From Amphirosellinia nigrospora (Eukaryota > Ascomycota > Sordariomycetes > Xylariales > Xylariaceae), in the NCBI GenBank assembly GCA_004123355.1, contig SCHM01000002.1, positions 8,839,569-8,903,568 of the forward strand: a stretch of 64,000 nt of DNA. The letters run 5' to 3'. Both the position numbers and the translations under genes were made by a program. Shown here one piece after another: positions 45,855 to 57,770 of the stretch (within the stretch, counting starts at the first letter, position 1; every line of letters starts with the position of its first letter). Under the pieces are notes generated by a model. The model had not been told where the DNA came from. It saw only the letters and a list, made by a program, of their open reading frames with translations, and made no database searches.

Positions 45855-47073
45855 ACAAAACGCAATTGCTTAGCTCAGCAGCGAAAGCAACATATGCAAA
45901 TATTTTACATTGTCGATCTCGTGGCCGCGCTTGGAACATACCATAGCCTGATTGTTTGTAGGGGTGAGTAGTAGATCCTCAAGACAAAGGGGCCATGGGA
46001 TTGGTCTATCCAACTGTTGTGTCTGAGACACTCACCTTCTACCGCAACATCAAGCCAATATACCAAGACTTCAATTTAAACCCATTCCCTTGGTATCGAT
46101 CGGCGAGCTTCCCCGGGTAAAATGATGTTTTGGTTCGTTTTAGATGCATTCTCTAGCCAAACCACATCCTAATGTCAATCAATACGTGGCCAACTTCAGG
46201 GACCATTGTGCCTCGGCCAAATACAAGCTAGTCAAAGTTTAGAGTATGGAACATCGCCAAATACATCTTAGGTATAGGAATTTTATGTTGGTACAATCGT
46301 GGAAGCACCTATATGTCCTTTGGAAAGGCGCTGATGTTTCACGTGTCTCTTCGAGCCCCCTGCGATATGTGACGTATCTCTCAAGATTACTTGTCTAGTA
46401 TGTTAACCCTGTATTACTTACCTCACAATATCTTGCGCTCCATCCACCGATAAGTCAAGTGTCATCAATCACCTCAACAGTTATCTATCCCTTTCTTACA
46501 CTCCGAGGTCATGTTGAGGGTGACTTTATCATAAGGCCTTTAACACATCCACAGCGTGCAGCTTCTATCCTAGACATATGAGTATGGTGTTTCAGAAGGC
46601 GAGTGAAGCGTCTTGTTCAGTAAATATGTAATTTAGCGTTCAACCTATATAAGCCATCCTCCTCGTAGCCTAAAATAAATCAAAGTGCGATTCTTTTATC
46701 TACTTCCTACTTAAAACCCCTTGCGATTCTGTTTACCCCTTCACCGCTTATGCTGGAACCTTGACACGACCACATAAAGCAAGGTTCGAGCATTAGTAGA
46801 ATTAGTCGTTCTTTTCCAAAGGAATCTCTTTTCCCTCAGACCCTTCAGCTGAACTCAATAATTTGAGGCCCCCGACTTATCTATTGCTACAGCATGCCCT
46901 GGTCTCCTAGTGAGCGTATTTATAGCCTACACCGCCACTGGCTACTTGGAATCTGCCAAAGTTAGCACTTCTATCCGCGATTTCGCTAAGCTGTAGGTCC
47001 ATAACAGATATACCTGCTAACTACTATATTACCCTGCTGGTTCGTTCTGTCGGTAGGGTGACATAAAATGTTT
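45855..47073. other. AT-rich intergenic stretch
   Basis: I see no gene. The sequence is AT-rich with many stops. It separates the secreted repeat protein gene from the kinase gene. Confidence 0.5.
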
Positions 47074-48620
47074 CTATATGAGTAATGATTGTGCGAAATC
47101 ACATTGTCCTCGACGCTGAAAAGCGGTCGTGTCATGGAGAATCGCAATTGAGAATATAACTATTATTATTTCCAATTGGTTAGCCCAGACGACAATTACT
47201 AGGCGGCCGGGTACGCACTCTTGCACGAATTGCTTGATTGCATCATCTGTTTCCTCGTGCGGCTCAGGAAATGCATCAGCAGTTTTATTCAAGACGGCAT
47301 TACTCGCTCTGTCTAACGCTTGCTGCAAAGTAGGTCGTTTGCTCCAGTCAGCGTACATGCATTCCGCAATGAGACCGGCTAGATCTGGGTCCAGCCACGG
47401 ATAAGGGTCCCCCCAGGACTGGGGCAGGAGTTGCCCTGCCCGGGTTTCGAAACCTTTGTAGTTCACCATCTGACGTTGGCTAATATCGGCCATGTTGATG
47501 AGAAATGCAAGAACCTATTTTACGCCAAGTATAATCAGCAAAACGGGATAAACTAGGGCATTGGGACTAAGGTTGTTTATCATTACCACGGAGATGGCAC
47601 GTAGGTTTTCCGGCGGCCCCATGCGTGGGTGGGTGTTGGTGTCCGCTTCACCAAAGTCTATCAATTTAAATATGTTTCCTTGGCTATGCTCGACAAGTCC
47701 ATCTCCTATCCCCAACATGATGTTTCTGATTGCAATATCATTATGTGTGATGCGTTCTGGGGAGTGCCATCGTTTGGGATTGTCTCAATGATTGATGGTG
47801 TACCAATCGGGGCATTAATGGGATATGCCATTCCAATACACGCTCGTATCACTTTAATGAGTATCAGTAGATGTATCTGCATATTAAGCATAGACGGCGT
47901 GGCGCTACATAGAAGACAGATGGAAGACTTACAGCAGAGGTATAAGGACCAGAGCATTCTGTTAGGCAGATGTACATCGTCGTTGAACATTTTTGTGAAA
48001 AGAGTCAACAAATCTCCATTTTCGAGATACTCTAGCGCAATTACTGGTCCCTTGATCCCGGCAAGTGAGTCGAGTGCTGTTTGTTCGATGAACCCGGACG
48101 GAGAGTCACCAGTGATGCTAATCGATAGATGCTGCAATTTTGAAAGTAGTCCCTGATCTGGTCGAACTAGTTTATCAGAGAAAGCGAGTATCTTGACGAT
48201 ATGCCTTGCACCATGTAGTCTCTTTAATTTTATCTTGTTAGCAACTCTCTCAAAATCCGTGTTGTTTGGTAGGTCGAACCTTTAACCACATGATTTCGGA
48301 TTGCAATTCCTCCGTGGATGAATCCAATGCGACCTTCACCGCCACTATCATTACCATGGTTAGCCGCTACGATTGGAAGCGTGGTTTGTGAGTGCTTCGG
48401 TAGCTTATAGGCACGAGTTGGCCCGAAAGAAAACTATATATTTTGAAGACTCTGAGTTTTCCTTACTTCGATGTCCGGGAACCCCCTTCCGCCTCAGAAG
48501 GACCGCTAAGCCAAATGCGCCATTGCCTAACAATCTCTCATACTCCCAGTGGCTCGAGGCCTCAAAATAACCCCGAATTTGATCGGCAAGTAAAAGTACT
48601 TGTTCCGACATTGATAACAA
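47074..48620 (-). CDS. Divergent protein kinase with HND catalytic loop
   Basis: This is a protein-kinase-fold gene of the divergent fungal type. In order on the minus strand come the glycine-rich loop YERLLGNGAFGLAVLLRRKG (near 48.5 kb), VAVKVALDS with the ATP-anchoring Lys (near 48.33 kb), and an N-lobe/hinge segment VIALEYLENGDLLTLF (near 48.03 kb). The catalytic loop is HNDIAIRNIMLG (His-Asn-Asp at 47745-47737 instead of HRD), followed by KLIDFGEAD with DFG at 47658-47650. The C-lobe block LAGLIAECMYADWSKRPTLQQAL is near 47.3 kb and holds the conserved Arg. Segments lie in different frames, joined by introns (a GTTCGA or nearby donor follows MWLK) and probably some single-base breaks; I cannot place every join. 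The key Lys, Asp and DFG are kept, so activity is possible. Confidence 0.7.
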
Positions 48621-51047
48621 CTTATTCCGAACATCTGTTGTAATGAATTGGATGTGAAACCAGCTAACAGAATGCTACGCAAGCCACAAAGCTCAATCTG
48701 CGATAGAACACGGCTTAGAAAAATCATCGCTTTGTTGGTTTGTGGGACAAACATAGTTTTGTTAAATTTGTTTGCTTTATGTGCAGTAGTACATTCACCC
48801 CTTTCTTTTGGTGAACAAAAAGATATACGGATTCGGTGGAAGATACGTTGCTTAAAAATGAAAAATCAATTATTGTTGCATCAAAAACACCTCTTTCTAG
48901 GGAAATTAGATCAAGATTCCGCATCCATCATGTTAAATAACGTAGATAGTGTGAATTGTTTGCCAAACCCTGAGGCCATCACCTCCCCTGTAGCTAGGCT
49001 ATAACGGGTATGTTTTTCGAAGTTGCCACTGTATGAGGAGTCGTAATTAATATAGCGGTTGGAGTAGGAGCTCTGTCGCCCGTGTTAATGCGTCGCTAAA
49101 AGAATACACTATGTCAGTTCGAAAGAATGTTGAAAGTTCTTCATTGCGTTTCTGTAATTTGGCTAAACAGGAAGGAATATGACAAGTGTGCTATAAGTAA
49201 CAGTTTATATATGTTATTGGAATGTCAACTCTACATAGTGCACGTTTTGATAATAAAGCTGGGTTTTATTTCCGTTGGGAATAACTTAATAAAATTTACT
49301 GAATACATCTTGTGAATGATAAGTTATCGACAATCTAGCTTTCGAAGACGAGGGCATCTTGTATATGAAAGACAAGGACTAGAGCCCCCATATCTCTCTG
49401 CAATATACTATGTGGCGCCATGGTGGCTACTAGCTCTACATAGTAAGCCTATTTACAATAATTTCTATAAAACAATATTAAGGATAGGGGGAATGGGTTA
49501 TCTGTCTCTTTTGACTATGTTAGTCAACTGTTTACATTCCATTATAGTTTAATATTTAACGAGCTACACGCTGTTCTGACTTAGAAGTAAGGAACTGGAA
49601 GCTAAAACTGCCCTACATATCGTATGGTCACTACGGATCAGACCTCGTGAAGGCTTTCGACTGATTGGTAGGTAGTAAGGGTTATTCCCCTTAATTGCGA
49701 GCTAAGCTAGTGATCAAATATCATTTAGAACTAAGGCGGACTTGTTATACAACAGAACGATAAGGATCACCTTATGGGTACAGAGTTACACTGTAGCTAT
49801 GACTAAAAACCTTCTCCCTTACCTTCTCTTAGGCAAACATTGGATTCCCGTTAGTGCGAACCGATTTCAGGTGTGGCACAACCTAGATGAGTACCATGGC
49901 TAGAGTTCACTACTATCACGTCTCCGATTGACGACGGAACTGTTATGAGTACGTTTGGGTATACACTTGTAGCCCAAACTACACTCCCGATAATTATGAA
50001 ATGCGTTTCGACGCCAAGGATTTCGATAGGGGCTGGACGACATATTCACGCGGAGGGGCCTCTGCAGCCTCACCGACGAGAAAAGTTATAGACTTATCAC
50101 GGTTCGAGCACCCTCCTTCGGCTGATATCCTACACAGCCTCACAGTGTAACTCTTTCACGGATGATGTGGACTTGACTTCCCCATGTTCCCCAATTGGTA
50201 TCCTTAGTCAGATGTCCCATAACGTATCATTATGAATGCCTGTGCTATCAGCTGCGGCTCTACTACTACGCGCAAATCACCCATTAATGACTACCTGTAT
50301 CCACTCATTAGGTGGTGGGGCTATTATGATGAAACCGATTTCCAGGGACGAGGGAGGGGAAGCGGAAAACCCGGCTACTCGGTGGAAGAAAATCGAAATT
50401 GTAGCTGTTAATCTAAAGGGGCTGCATAGTATAATGTAGGAGGTATGCTATGGCAATTGGTTTCGATGATGAGAGGGGTTACAGTAATTCGGTGAATAGA
50501 TGAAGAATTTCCGATATTCTGGGAATCGAATCTAAAACATCTCGGAGTTAATTTGACTAACTGACGATTCAGTCGTCCTTTCTTTATTGGCTCTTTTTGA
50601 CTTTACGTAAGTTTGCTGTCACATTAGGGATGAGGGTTACCCTGTAACGGGACTACTACAGTTAGGTTTGGGTGTTTAGGTTCTTAAGCAGGGCGCTCTT
50701 GACGTATTTTCATGCTTTGAAGTTAGCTAATATGTAATTTTATTCAGGGGCTAATTTATAAGTGTTGGTTCAAGTAATCTATTGCCTTTCCGGTGTCTCG
50801 GCTAGGTGGAGCACCCTGGAAGAGTGTGATCTTCAGATTTGCAGTCGCAGACCAAAGACTTTATGTGCGCATTGAGATGTAGCGGCGTTTTATAGTTAAG
50901 AATTAAGCCACATTATTTAGGCATAACTACCGCGTTAGGTTTCACCTACGGCTTTAGCCTCTCACGAGATCTATAACATCGTGTTGTCGTAGTGATTATG
51001 ATGGATGTGATGCAAGCTCGTCTTCATACAAGTGCAGCTATACTGGC
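48621..51047. other. Gene-poor AT-rich stretch
   Basis: I see no supported gene over about 2.4 kb. Short open frames (48648-49004, 49127-49552, 50236-50439) have AT-rich composition, Leu/Ile-rich translations and no domain. The stretch could be a decayed repeat altered by C-to-T mutation, but I found no terminal repeats or transposase motif. Confidence 0.45.
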
Positions 51048-51056
51048 ATAAATATC
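51048..51056 (+). promoter_or_regulatory. Putative TATA-like element of the GH131 gene
   Basis: CATAAATAT lies about 75-80 bp upstream of the start codon at 51130. Confidence 0.3.
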
Positions 51057-51129
51057 CAACCTAGGTATCTTGTTGGGGATCGATCGCTCCTTTGAACAAT
51101 CGCCACGTTCACAGTGTTTTTTATTGACT

Positions 51130-52231
51130 ATGGCTGGCCGCTACTCATTATTTTCTTTTCTTGCGACATTTCCTACGCTGGTGGTGTCCCAGCTGTGTGA
51201 TCTTCTATTTGACGGTCGGGTGCCATCTAATTTCGTTGCTACTACATTCAACGGTAACAACGGCGTTTTCGACCCCAATAATGTTTTCGGGCAAGGTATT
51301 TCATCTAGTCGATCTATCAGATAGCAGAAATACTAATCGGAGCAGGGTTAAATCTCGGCTCGGTGGTTCAATTACAGAACTCACTCTCATCGCTGGTAGG
51401 GGAGCAGACCCTCTGCTCACTCACACACGCTTACGTGGTTCCAGTTCGATATTGGTACCATTCCCGTGGGAGTCACCATTAGGCAAGATCAACGATAGAA
51501 GAAGTGCATGGAGAAAGCCTGCTAACACAAAAGCAGCGACGACTCGATATTTGCGCCGAGTGCGGATAATGTGCAAACGGGATTCCGGAGAGCAGAGTTG
51601 CTCATAGCTAGTAACGATGGGACTGATGCATCGACGACGGGAGTCAAAACGCTCCACTTCAGTGTTATGAAAGACCCGAAGCGGTCTCTTAATCTCACTC
51701 ACGAGTACCAGCTCGTGTTTCTGGAGAGCAATGATTTCAGCACCAACCAGTTTGTTTTGAAGACGGGGACGATCCTGGGTGCGAATACAGCCGACCCAGA
51801 CACTCTGCAGCTGTTTGGCAACGTGAACGATGACCCAGCCCAGACTTTATTTAGCGTACCATTCGCCGAGGATGTGTTTCACAACTTCGCTGTCGCGCTG
51901 GACTTCAACGCACTGTGAGTGTTCTAGAACAATTGATCCCAAGCCTACATACTTAAGCAGCGTACTTACTGACGAGCTCCGTACCTACACCAGGACCACC
52001 CAAGTGTTCTATTCGCAGGGGGCCGACCCGCTCATCGCACAGACTCAGGCACTCGCCAACGATGTCAGCGGACAAGGACAATTCCATTTTGGGGTTTTGA
52101 AAAAGGGTCTTAATGGCGGCGATGATATCGTAAAGAACGGAGAACAAGAACCCGGCATCGACGAAGGCATCATCTTCGGCGGCATTTTCGAAGAAGATAG
52201 TTCTGCTGGGTGTATCAGCTTGTCAGCTTAG
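51130..52231 (+). CDS. GH131 secreted beta-glucanase, five exons, one GC-AG intron
   Basis: This is a secreted glycoside hydrolase family 131 enzyme, acting on beta-1,3/1,4/1,6-glucans. The exons are 51130-51295, 51346-51395, 51445-51482, 51537-51914 and 51994-52231, giving 289 aa with the frame intact throughout. The introns are 50, 49, 54 and 79 bp. The third uses a GC donor (GCAAGA at 51483) with branch GCTAAC and acceptor GCAG. The first has a perfect TACTAAT branch site. The signal peptide is MAGRYSLFSFLATFPTLVVSQ, then LLFDGRVPSNF, TISDDSIFAPSADNVQTGFRRAELL and HEYQLVFLESNDFSTNQFV, which hold the conserved acidic residues, and DEGIIFGGIFEEDSSAGCISL at the end. The start at 51130 opens the signal peptide. 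Confidence 0.93.
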
Positions 52232-52926
52232 GTAGATACATATAGATGTTCCTGATGATAGTATCTGCATTCAGTGATGTGAGGGCTTAAAGTATATTCT
52301 ATTTTCTGAACCTGGCTTGTCCACGCTAGCCTGCAACTGGACTAATGCTACTTGGCAGACAAGGGACACCCTGACACCCCCACCTTACCCTACCTATCTG
52401 AGCTCATTGGCCCCCCGCAGCCATATGCTATAGCTCCTCTAACATCGAAATGTTCGCAGCCGATTAGAGGAAAAGCTTATAAATTATTAAGTCATGTAGG
52501 GTTATAGGACTCAATAAGGGTAAAGAGCCAGAACCAGTTTCTCGTACAAGCAGTCGGCACTCGTCCCGTGTGGTTCCAACGAGTCGCGTTGTCGCGTTGT
52601 CGCGTTTCGGCGGCGGTGGCTGGTGGCTGGTGAGGCCCTGTTGAAGCCCAACCACCCAGCATCGTCACTGTCACTGTTACCCGAACGAACACCCGCCTCG
52701 CGCATTTATGTCATTGGTCTTAAAAAAACCTCTGCGCGCCTGGTGCGCTGCCGCAGAGTGCACCTGCATCTACATTTGCATCTGTAGGCTGTACAGTTTA
52801 TTTTATTTTATTCCATTCTTCTCGTACAACTAATTAATAAATTATTAATTGGTTCAGTCGTTGGAAGCGGAGGAGAAGACGGTCATCGAGTCGAGCGTTG
52901 TAGTTCCAACGCATCACACATCAATC
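52232..52926. other. Intergenic between GH131 and DUF3433 genes
   Basis: No gene is seen. An AT-rich tract at 52797-52853 lies just upstream of the DUF3433 gene and probably belongs to its promoter or leader. Confidence 0.5.
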
Positions 52927-55690
52927 ATGAGTCCCGGCTTCGACCATCTCGAGCCCAACCGTACGTCTCGAAAGAAACCGCTCCAGTGTGTGCAACAGTA
53001 GAAGCACCCAAGAAACTGACATTCTTTATGCTTCTACAGAAACATACAGGAATGACAGAGTCACGTCGTCGTCGACGACGACGAACGATCCGCCGCCCAC
53101 AGCCTCACCGGCGACAGTTGTTCACCACCGTCAGCCTGAGCCCAGCGCTCGAGAGAGACAGCTTGATTTACAAATGACCGCGATACCCCACGCTCCATCA
53201 CCTCCAGAGGCGCCGACTTTCCCCTCCAGTCCCTCGGAAGACGAGATCTATGGGCCAGAGAGATATGCCGGTTACGGTACTGATTTTCCTCAAGATGCCT
53301 CCTCAACTCCCAGGCCACCGCCTTTTATTATGGGAGGCATGCAGGCGGATTCTCTTACGGCCAGAGACTTCAAGATGAGCTTACGAGGGCGGCGGGTTGT
53401 CACGCCGGGGGTCAGCGATTCACCGTATATTCGCTATGCTATCGAAGCTATTACGCGGCGCGCAACGAGGATGTGGTAACTGCGTCTGGGAATAGTAATG
53501 CACAATCGGCTAGCGACGAAATGTCCTTGCCAAAGACTCAAATCATTCCTCAGTTCAGTATCCAAGTCTCTCAACCCCCACCTGTTCATCGGTCTATGCT
53601 TGTTTCACTGAACGATGATGGGCCCGCCTCAGATGGCTGGCCGACGCCGCTCTCTGCTCATACCAACCCAGATACACATCAAACGCCCATGGACAGGCCG
53701 CAACCAGCGGCGAGCCAGTGAGGCAGCCGGAGCGAACCCGCCTCGACGAATTAACAGACCAGTTCTACCGTGCTAAAGCGTTCGTCGAGCAGAGTAACAC
53801 TCCCGCTCCGAAGAATAATAGTCCACCGCGGACGGTAGACCTCTGGCGAGCTCAGCCGGACTCATTTTCCAAACACGACTTGGAAGCAATCGGGTACCGG
53901 CGTCCGACACCTCCCCCACTTACACACAAACCATCTTGCGGCCGCTGTCGCTGCTGCTGCTTATTATCCTCTGCATGATAATGGTAGCGGCCCTCATTTT
54001 CTCCGCCGTCTATTCTATCGGCCGCAACGGCTTAACAACCTATGCCGGCACCATTTACGGGGCCAATATTTCCTCTTTCGCGTGCTCCCGCAGCTCATCG
54101 GTGCCATCGCCCTTGTATACGCGCAATGTGTCATCGCGGCCGTGTTACGCGTCTTTCCCTTTTCTGCCATGGCGTCCGATGACCGTCGCGACGCGAACGA
54201 CCAACGCCGTCTTCCTATCCTCTATCCGAAGTCTTTGTTGTGGCCGCAACTCTTTGGTCCCTGGCAAGTCTGGGTACCTACGCTTGTTGTCTGGCTAACA
54301 AACTTTACGATACCCCTGTTGAGCAGCTTGTATACTGTTGTACTTGTTGATGGCGTGACGTGGTCGACTGTTCAGGTGTGGCCTGGACTTTGGTCGCCGT
54401 GTATGTGTCCTTGCTATTGTCGATGGTGTGTTGTTTGTCTACTGGCGATGGCGGAGAACCGGCATGATAGAGAAATGGGATGTTCGGAGCATCGCAGACG
54501 TCATTTTTCTCGTGTCGCAGAGTAACTCACTACTCAATACCGAGGACTCGAAACGGCAGCCACGCGGGAAAGATGGAGAAAGTTCTCGACGGTACGGTAA
54601 AGAAAAGATACTGGACGACGCCTGAGGTTCCCGAGAACTTCATATTCTGGGGATTCGGCGTCCCTACAACGAAGGATGACCTCGAGCTAGAGAAGTGGGA
54701 TAGGAAGAACTGGGCCGTGAAACGAGATTCGTCTCGCCCCGCCACATTATCAGACGTCGAGGACCAGAAGGAGCCCTGGGCGGTGCGTTACCGCTATTTG
54801 CCATGGTGCTTCCGCGACAGCCAGATCATTTGCTCCGTTGTGACTGGGATAATTCTCTTCATCGCCCTGGTCGTTGTTTCCTTCCTCCCTTCTACCGATA
54901 TACGAAATGGGTTCCTCCCTCACTTAAGTGCCGCTCCCTTGCCTGGCGCATTCTCCCCGCCGATTTCCTCTATTCCTTCATCCCTTCCCTCGTAGGACTC
55001 GCTCTATTCCTTGGGTTTCAGTCCCTCGAACTCACACTGCGCATCCTGGCGCCGTGGGGAGAGCTGGCACGCAAGGAAGGATCGCGCGCAGAGACGTCTC
55101 TATTCCTAGATTACGCAGCATGCCTACCGTGGCAGTCGACCTTCAAAGCCCTGAAGCTCAAACATTGGCGTGTGGCCTTCGTTACATTCTCTCGCCTTAT
55201 TCGTGCTGATCCCCGTGCTCAGCGGCGGGCTGTTCATGGCTTTGACTCCACCATCTGGCCCTGTCAATGTATATCCTAATATACCGATCTTCGCGCTCAT
55301 TCTCGCCCTCCTATTCTTTTATCTCGTAGGCTTGGCGTCTCTAGTCCCCGACCGGAAGAAGTTTCGCCTCCCCATGCTGTTACCTGCCTAGCCGAAATCA
55401 TGAGTTTCTGCTGCAATGAACAGTTGCGCACTGATGACGCGTTCGATCAGACCATGGTTACTGAGCGGTCTAAGCTCAGAGCAGCGCTTGACTGCGGCCA
55501 GGACTGGCATCGTCAAGGTCGCTGGACGTTCGGCGCCGGGATGAATAATGAAGAGCGCCTTGGCATCAAGCGCTGCAGCAAGTTTACCGTCCACCCGTCG
55601 AGAGTGCGACACTATGATAAACACGTACGAGGAAAGCCTATCTCGGGACCCTTACCCCAAGGTAGTGGGCCGTTGTTCGGGCATTATTGA
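52927..55690 (+). CDS. DUF3433 fungal multi-pass membrane protein
   Basis: This membrane protein of unknown function belongs to the fungal DUF3433 family. Exon 1 is 52927-52960 (MSPGFDHLEPN), the intron 52961-53039 has donor GTACGT, and the main part starts at 53040. A Ser/Pro-rich N-terminal region is followed by helix LLLLIILCMIMVAALIFSAVY and the DUF block LPQLIGAIALVYAQCVIAAV, MASDDRRDAND, and YPKSLLWPQLFGPWQVWVP. A second half repeats the topology: FRDSQIICSVVTGIILFIALVVVSFLP, APWGELARKEGSRAETSLFLDYA, and GGLFMALTPPSGPV. The C-terminus holds MSFCCNEQLRTDDAF and GRWTFGAGMNNEERLGIKR. Several frame changes occur (about 53.47, 53.7, 53.93, 54.4-54.55, 54.95, 55.2 and 55.46 kb), some of them introns and others single-base breaks. 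Confidence 0.8.
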
Positions 55691-57655
55691 GCTTTATCTA
55701 CGTATGGGGCGTGTTCAGGCGTTGTGTTTTGGTGGGAATTGGATTTTGTTTTGGAGTGAATTTCCACCTGCCATCAAACCTCAAAAGGGATTCTGTGTAT
55801 TACTTTTTTTCTTAATGGCACAAGTCATCAGCGGACATAATAGGTTTAGGCATTATCATGGTCACGCGAGTTTGGATTTATGAATGGACGAAGCATGAGG
55901 GTTATGGCGTTTTTGAGATCGGACTTGGTTGATCATAGGATTGGGAATCTTAGATCATAGATGGCGATATCATGGGAAAAGGTCAATAATTGAACTTACT
56001 TTTTGGAGTGACTATATGATCCTTCTTCATCTCCGAGTTTTTACTGCCTGCTAATGAGTTCTGTGTTTAAATTACCATCATCTATCAGAACTGGTCTCTT
56101 CAAATAATCCTCGTGAGTATTATTGAGGTGCTCTCGATCCAGTGCTGAGAGATAGCCGGTTATTGCTGAAGCAGCTTCCGACCCCTAGTACTACATGATA
56201 GCAGAGCTAAGTTTAGGCATATTTAAGTTCTAAGTGTATTAGGGTCTTTTAAGCAAGAGTGTAACAGACTATAAACTCTAAGACACTATTCTATCTATTT
56301 GCTAGATGAGTTAGCGTGATCGAGTCAGCCCAGACAAGGCAGAGGGTTACGTTCACCAAAGCTACCTATATAGAATTTCCAACCTCACAGTTGGTCCAAG
56401 GTAACCGAAGGCATTTGGCAGACCACCCAAACGACAACACTTGGTAATGAATAGACTGTAATAGAATTCCACGACTAATTTTCATTTCCGACGGATTGGA
56501 CGGAAGTCCTCCGCGCTAAACCATTGATCATAACATTCTCACTTGTGCTTTTTTTTTTGTCTTATTCCGATCACCCTGATCGTTTTTCTTATCTGTAGGG
56601 AGTGCGTAGCGTAGGATCCGGCATGAGACTATTTTGTCCTTGAATTGTAAGCATGATGGAGCTCGTCGGCGTCGGGGCGGCGGCGTGTCGTTCCGCACAA
56701 CATCCCGTCCCCGGTTGATCTTTGCTACAATCGATTCTCGTCATCAATCACGGCTGGTAGTGAGGGGTTAGCGATTCCTTTCAAGATGAGCGTGGCAGCT
56801 CACATGACCAAGCGCCGCTACCCAGCTGGGCGAATATACGGACTCCGATTGGCGAAGTCTGGATACGCTATTTGCTGCAACATCTAGATATGTACGTAGA
56901 TAATTGCTCGCTTATCTAGATCCCGGGTTGATCTTTTCCATCTGGTGGCAATGTCGATCATTGCAGCCTCACGATAACTATCTGGATCATGATTCCAAGA
57001 AATTTGCCAATAGCTATGGTATACTATGTAAAATCGGCAACTAACATGGATCCAATTAGACGGCGCGGTCTGAGGACAGATTATTATGATGATTTCTTTT
57101 TCTTTGTCTCTATTTTCTTTTCCACGTCGCCCCGTCCGGCATATCTTAGCGTGCTGACAAAAGATACAACAGCGAGATGCACTTGAAGAACGATCACAGC
57201 TGTCACCAACGACAAAATGGCGAGAGCCAAGTTTAGATTCAGTCCTATGGCCATTGATGTTCGTCCTGCAATGATAACATCATTACAGCTGGTTTGGTAA
57301 ACCATATCCCTCCCCGTCTGATTTACAGCCCTAATTTTCAATCCTCCGGAGCCTGAGTCTGTATTTTGTCTAGTGATGCACCTGTTTCCTTCTCGACACC
57401 AACTCGTACACAAGTAAAGAAAAGAGAATAGTTCAATGATTCTGGTAGCGACACGAGAGTACCGTTGCCGAGTGAAACGCTGATCTCGGCGTGCTTGGTG
57501 ATCTACGATACATAGGGAATAGGAAATAAAAAAGTAAAACAAGTCCGTCCATTGCGTTATTTCGACCATAATACAAATAATTCGTTCGTTTCATAGGCGG
57601 GGAAAAGAGCCGTGTCATAGCGAACGTCAAACATGGTACACGTAAAAGAGAGTAC
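55691..57655. other. Gene-poor intergenic stretch
   Basis: I see no supported gene. A T run at 56551-56560 and minus-strand frames at 57084-57657 show no family or signal. The region is AT-rich at 56.0-56.6 kb. Confidence 0.45.
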
Positions 57656-57701
57656 AAGAAAGAAAGAAAAGTGGGAAAAAAGAAAAAGAAAAAAAGGAAG
57701 C
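57656..57701. repeat. Purine-rich low-complexity tract
   Basis: This is a tract of AAGAAAG and GAAAAA words with almost no pyrimidines. On the minus strand it is a pyrimidine tract just past the stop codon of the gene ending at 57771, probably in its 3' untranslated region. Confidence 0.8.
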
Positions 57702-57770
57702 GACACAGCCCTATAAACGAGAGCTAGTAGCTGTCATGCATACAAGGCGCGGAGACAGTAGCACCCGCGA

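Noticed and set aside
48648-49552. Several short ORFs that might be a remnant transposon gene
   Set aside because: No catalytic motif, terminal repeat or target duplication could be seen, so no element is claimed.
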